Shown here: in pieces, positions 5,081 to 5,894 of the stretch
How positions within the stretch are numbered: position 1 is the stretch's first letter
Layout of the letters: every line of letters begins with the position of its first letter
Notes under the pieces: model-generated
Seen by the model: the letters and a program-made list of their open reading frames with translations, nothing else
Databases searched by the model: none
Told to the model about the DNA's origin: nothing
Made by a program: the position numbers and the translations under genes
Assembly: GCA_947440875.1 (NCBI GenBank)
Contig: CANETG010000174.1
Span: 1-5,894 of the forward strand
Source: Bacteriovoracaceae bacterium
Lineage (GTDB): Bacteria > Bdellovibrionota > Bacteriovoracia > Bacteriovoracales > Bacteriovoracaceae
DNA: 5,894 nucleotides
Direction: 5' to 3'

Positions 5081-5894
5081 CCTCCCAATGCCCGGGTGGT
5101 GAAATTGGTAGACATACCGTCTTCAGACGGCGGCGCCTTTAAAAGCATGCTGGTTCGAGTCCAGTCCCGGCCACCATTAGTCAAGCTCTGCGAACCAACA
5201 TTTGCAGAGAGTTTTAAAAAGCCAGGATCTCGCGCTCCTGGCTTTTTTATTTTCAGCTCTCTTTCATAGAATTCTTTATCCAAATTCCAAAAGATTTTCA
5301 CTGAGTCCACTCCGATTTCAACCCTTCGGATAAATTTCTGTAAGGTCATCCTTCGGATATTGAAGTCAGGTGTTTCCTTTAATGATTTAGAAACTTGCCT
5401 CGCAAAATTCTCAAATGTCTCAAGTGGCACGAGCCTCTGATCAAGATTGAGCTCTTTCATCTTTAAAAGCCTTTCTTCATGTTCCTTCTTGGCCAGTTCA
5501 AGCTTCTCCATCTGTTTGAACAGGGGAACAGCAGAGACAGTTTTGGGAAGGATCGCAATCCTTTCTCCTAAAGCATCCAATTGTGAGTTTAAGCCCCAGA
5601 TTTTAGCCTTCAGGCGTTTTCCTTCCTGCTCTTCATCATTTTGCCCATGGATGGCCTTTACCTTATCCATGAGGTTTAAAATGAACTCCTTACTATCTAA
5701 GAACTTACAAAACTCTTCCCAGACAAGAGGTTCAAGTTTCTTGGCCTGAACTCGGTGAGGTTCACATTTAAAAGTTTTGTTAGTAAGGCAAGATTCTCTC
5801 TTTGTTGCCCATGAATGTTCGTAATAGGGAACCTTTCCATTTCTTCCAGTGGCAGACTTACCAGGCATATGATCGCCACAAGTCATACAAAATG
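5074..5894 (-). CDS. large serine recombinase, C-terminal part (5' end outside window)
   Basis: This is the C-terminal 272 residues of a site-specific recombinase; the catalytic resolvase domain is beyond the right edge. The first visible codons (FCMTCGDHMPGKSATGRNG) followed by YYEH, SC and KC give the zinc-ribbon domain of large serine recombinases. HRVQAKKLEPLVW next to it is the usual R-x-x-A-x-x-LE-x-x-V motif. A long charged coiled coil follows (about 85-150), then the typical terminal strand region (IRRVEIGVDSVKIFW, about residues 192-206). After this point the family normally ends. Here the frame runs on: about 12 residues are encoded by the terminator hairpin, and the last 35 or so (from GGRDWTRTS) are simply the tRNA-Leu gene read in antisense. 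It probably drives integration or excision of an element lying to the right. Confidence 0.85.
   Translation of the reverse strand, partial: FCMTCGDHMPGKSATGRNGKVPYYEHSWATKRESCLTNKTFKCEPHRVQAKKLEPLVWEEFCKFLDSKEFILNLMDKVKAIHGQNDEEQEGKRLKAKIWGLNSQLDALGERIAILPKTVSAVPLFKQMEKLELAKKEHEERLLKMKELNLDQRLVPLETFENFARQVSKSLKETPDFNIRRMTLQKFIRRVEIGVDSVKIFWNLDKEFYERELKIKKPGARDPGFLKLSANVGSQSLTNGGRDWTRTSMLLKAPPSEDGMSTNFTTRALGGF
5090..5176 (+). tRNA. tRNA-Leu (anticodon CAG)
   Basis: This is an 87-base class II tRNA with encoded CCA. The acceptor stem is GCCCGGG (5090-5096) with CCCGGCC (5166-5172), the D arm contains AATTGGTAGAC, the anticodon stem is CCGTC/GGCGG around TTCAGAC with anticodon CAG at 5124-5126, the variable arm is 15 bases (5134-5148), and the T loop is TTCGAGT (5154-5160). 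It should read CUG. Some features are off the norm: a C2:C71 mismatch in the acceptor, a U:G pair in the anticodon stem, an imperfect variable stem (GCCT/AAGC), and A at position 37 where tRNA-Leu(CAG) normally has G. Its promoter is intact upstream, and a recombinase gene overlaps it on the other strand. Confidence 0.92.
5186..5215 (+). terminator. first hairpin after tRNA-Leu
   Basis: CTCTGCGAA (5186-5194) pairs with TTTGCAGAG (5201-5209) over nine pairs including one G:T, with loop CCAACA, followed by AGTTTT. It is ten bases after the tRNA, so it is a terminator or a 3' processing structure. Confidence 0.5.
5216..5248. terminator. bidirectional rho-independent terminator
   Basis: AGCCAGGA (5220-5227) and TCCTGGCT (5236-5243) form an 8-bp stem with an 8-base loop. 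A run of A precedes it and a run of six T follows it, so both strands read as stem plus U-tract. On the plus strand it ends tRNA transcription. On the minus strand it lies inside the recombinase reading frame. Confidence 0.8.

Noticed and set aside
5080..5180. Protein-coding reading of the last ~35 recombinase codons (GGRDWTRTS onward) as a functional domain.
   Set aside because: This is the antisense translation of tRNA-Leu, a well-known source of spurious C-termini, not a conserved domain.
1..5894. CRISPR array, toxin-antitoxin pair or insertion sequence.
   Set aside because: No regularly spaced direct repeats, no recognisable toxin or antitoxin pair, and no transposase or terminal inverted repeats were seen.

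Overview
The window is a stretch of bacterial chromosome with moderate GC content. It has two divergent clusters of genes for exported proteins on the left and centre, and a tRNA-Leu with a site-specific serine recombinase at the right edge. The many signal-peptide proteins of unknown family and the envelope-directed enzymes are reminiscent of predatory or environmental Bdellovibrionota-like bacteria. That is an impression from protein style and not a demonstrated placement.

Minus strand, read right to left. A compact operon starts from an extended -10 promoter near 3657-3665. It holds four genes, each overlapping the next by the four bases ATGA: a 132-residue secreted protein that appears to start at CTG (3630-3232), a 271-residue secreted protein with an NlpC/P60- or papain-like Cys/His pattern (3235-2420), a 136-residue secreted Cys-rich protein (2423-2013), and a 440-residue secreted protein with lysozyme/transglycosylase-like features (2016-694). 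Directly after the last stop codon the same frame stays open to 250 and looks like coding sequence. It may be the severed C-terminal part of the 440-residue protein. The N-terminus of an MFS transporter of the hexuronate/glucarate (ACS) type then runs off the left edge.

Plus strand. From the same roughly 200-bp divergent promoter region runs a gene for a small acidic, coiled-coil periplasmic protein (3845-4327), then a GTG-start gene for a secreted HExxH metalloprotease resembling M48 peptidases (4341-5054). A tRNA-Leu(CAG) follows (5090-5176) with its own promoter, whose -35 box overlaps the protease stop codon. Two hairpin terminators come after it; the second is symmetric and could work in both directions.

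Right edge. A large serine recombinase (C-terminal half visible) is encoded convergently. Its reading frame has no stop until it has passed through the bidirectional terminator and the whole tRNA in antisense. This suggests a mobile element integrated at or near the tRNA 3' end and extending to the right of the window.

The most interesting part is the divergent secreted module. All six full-length exported proteins have signal peptides and even numbers of cysteines, and both operons carry the same 9-bp box (CCCTGTAAT) in their promoters in mirror orientation. The working hypothesis is a co-regulated envelope-modifying set (putative amidase/peptidase, lysozyme-like enzyme, metalloprotease and small Cys-rich partners). 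The functional link is inference.
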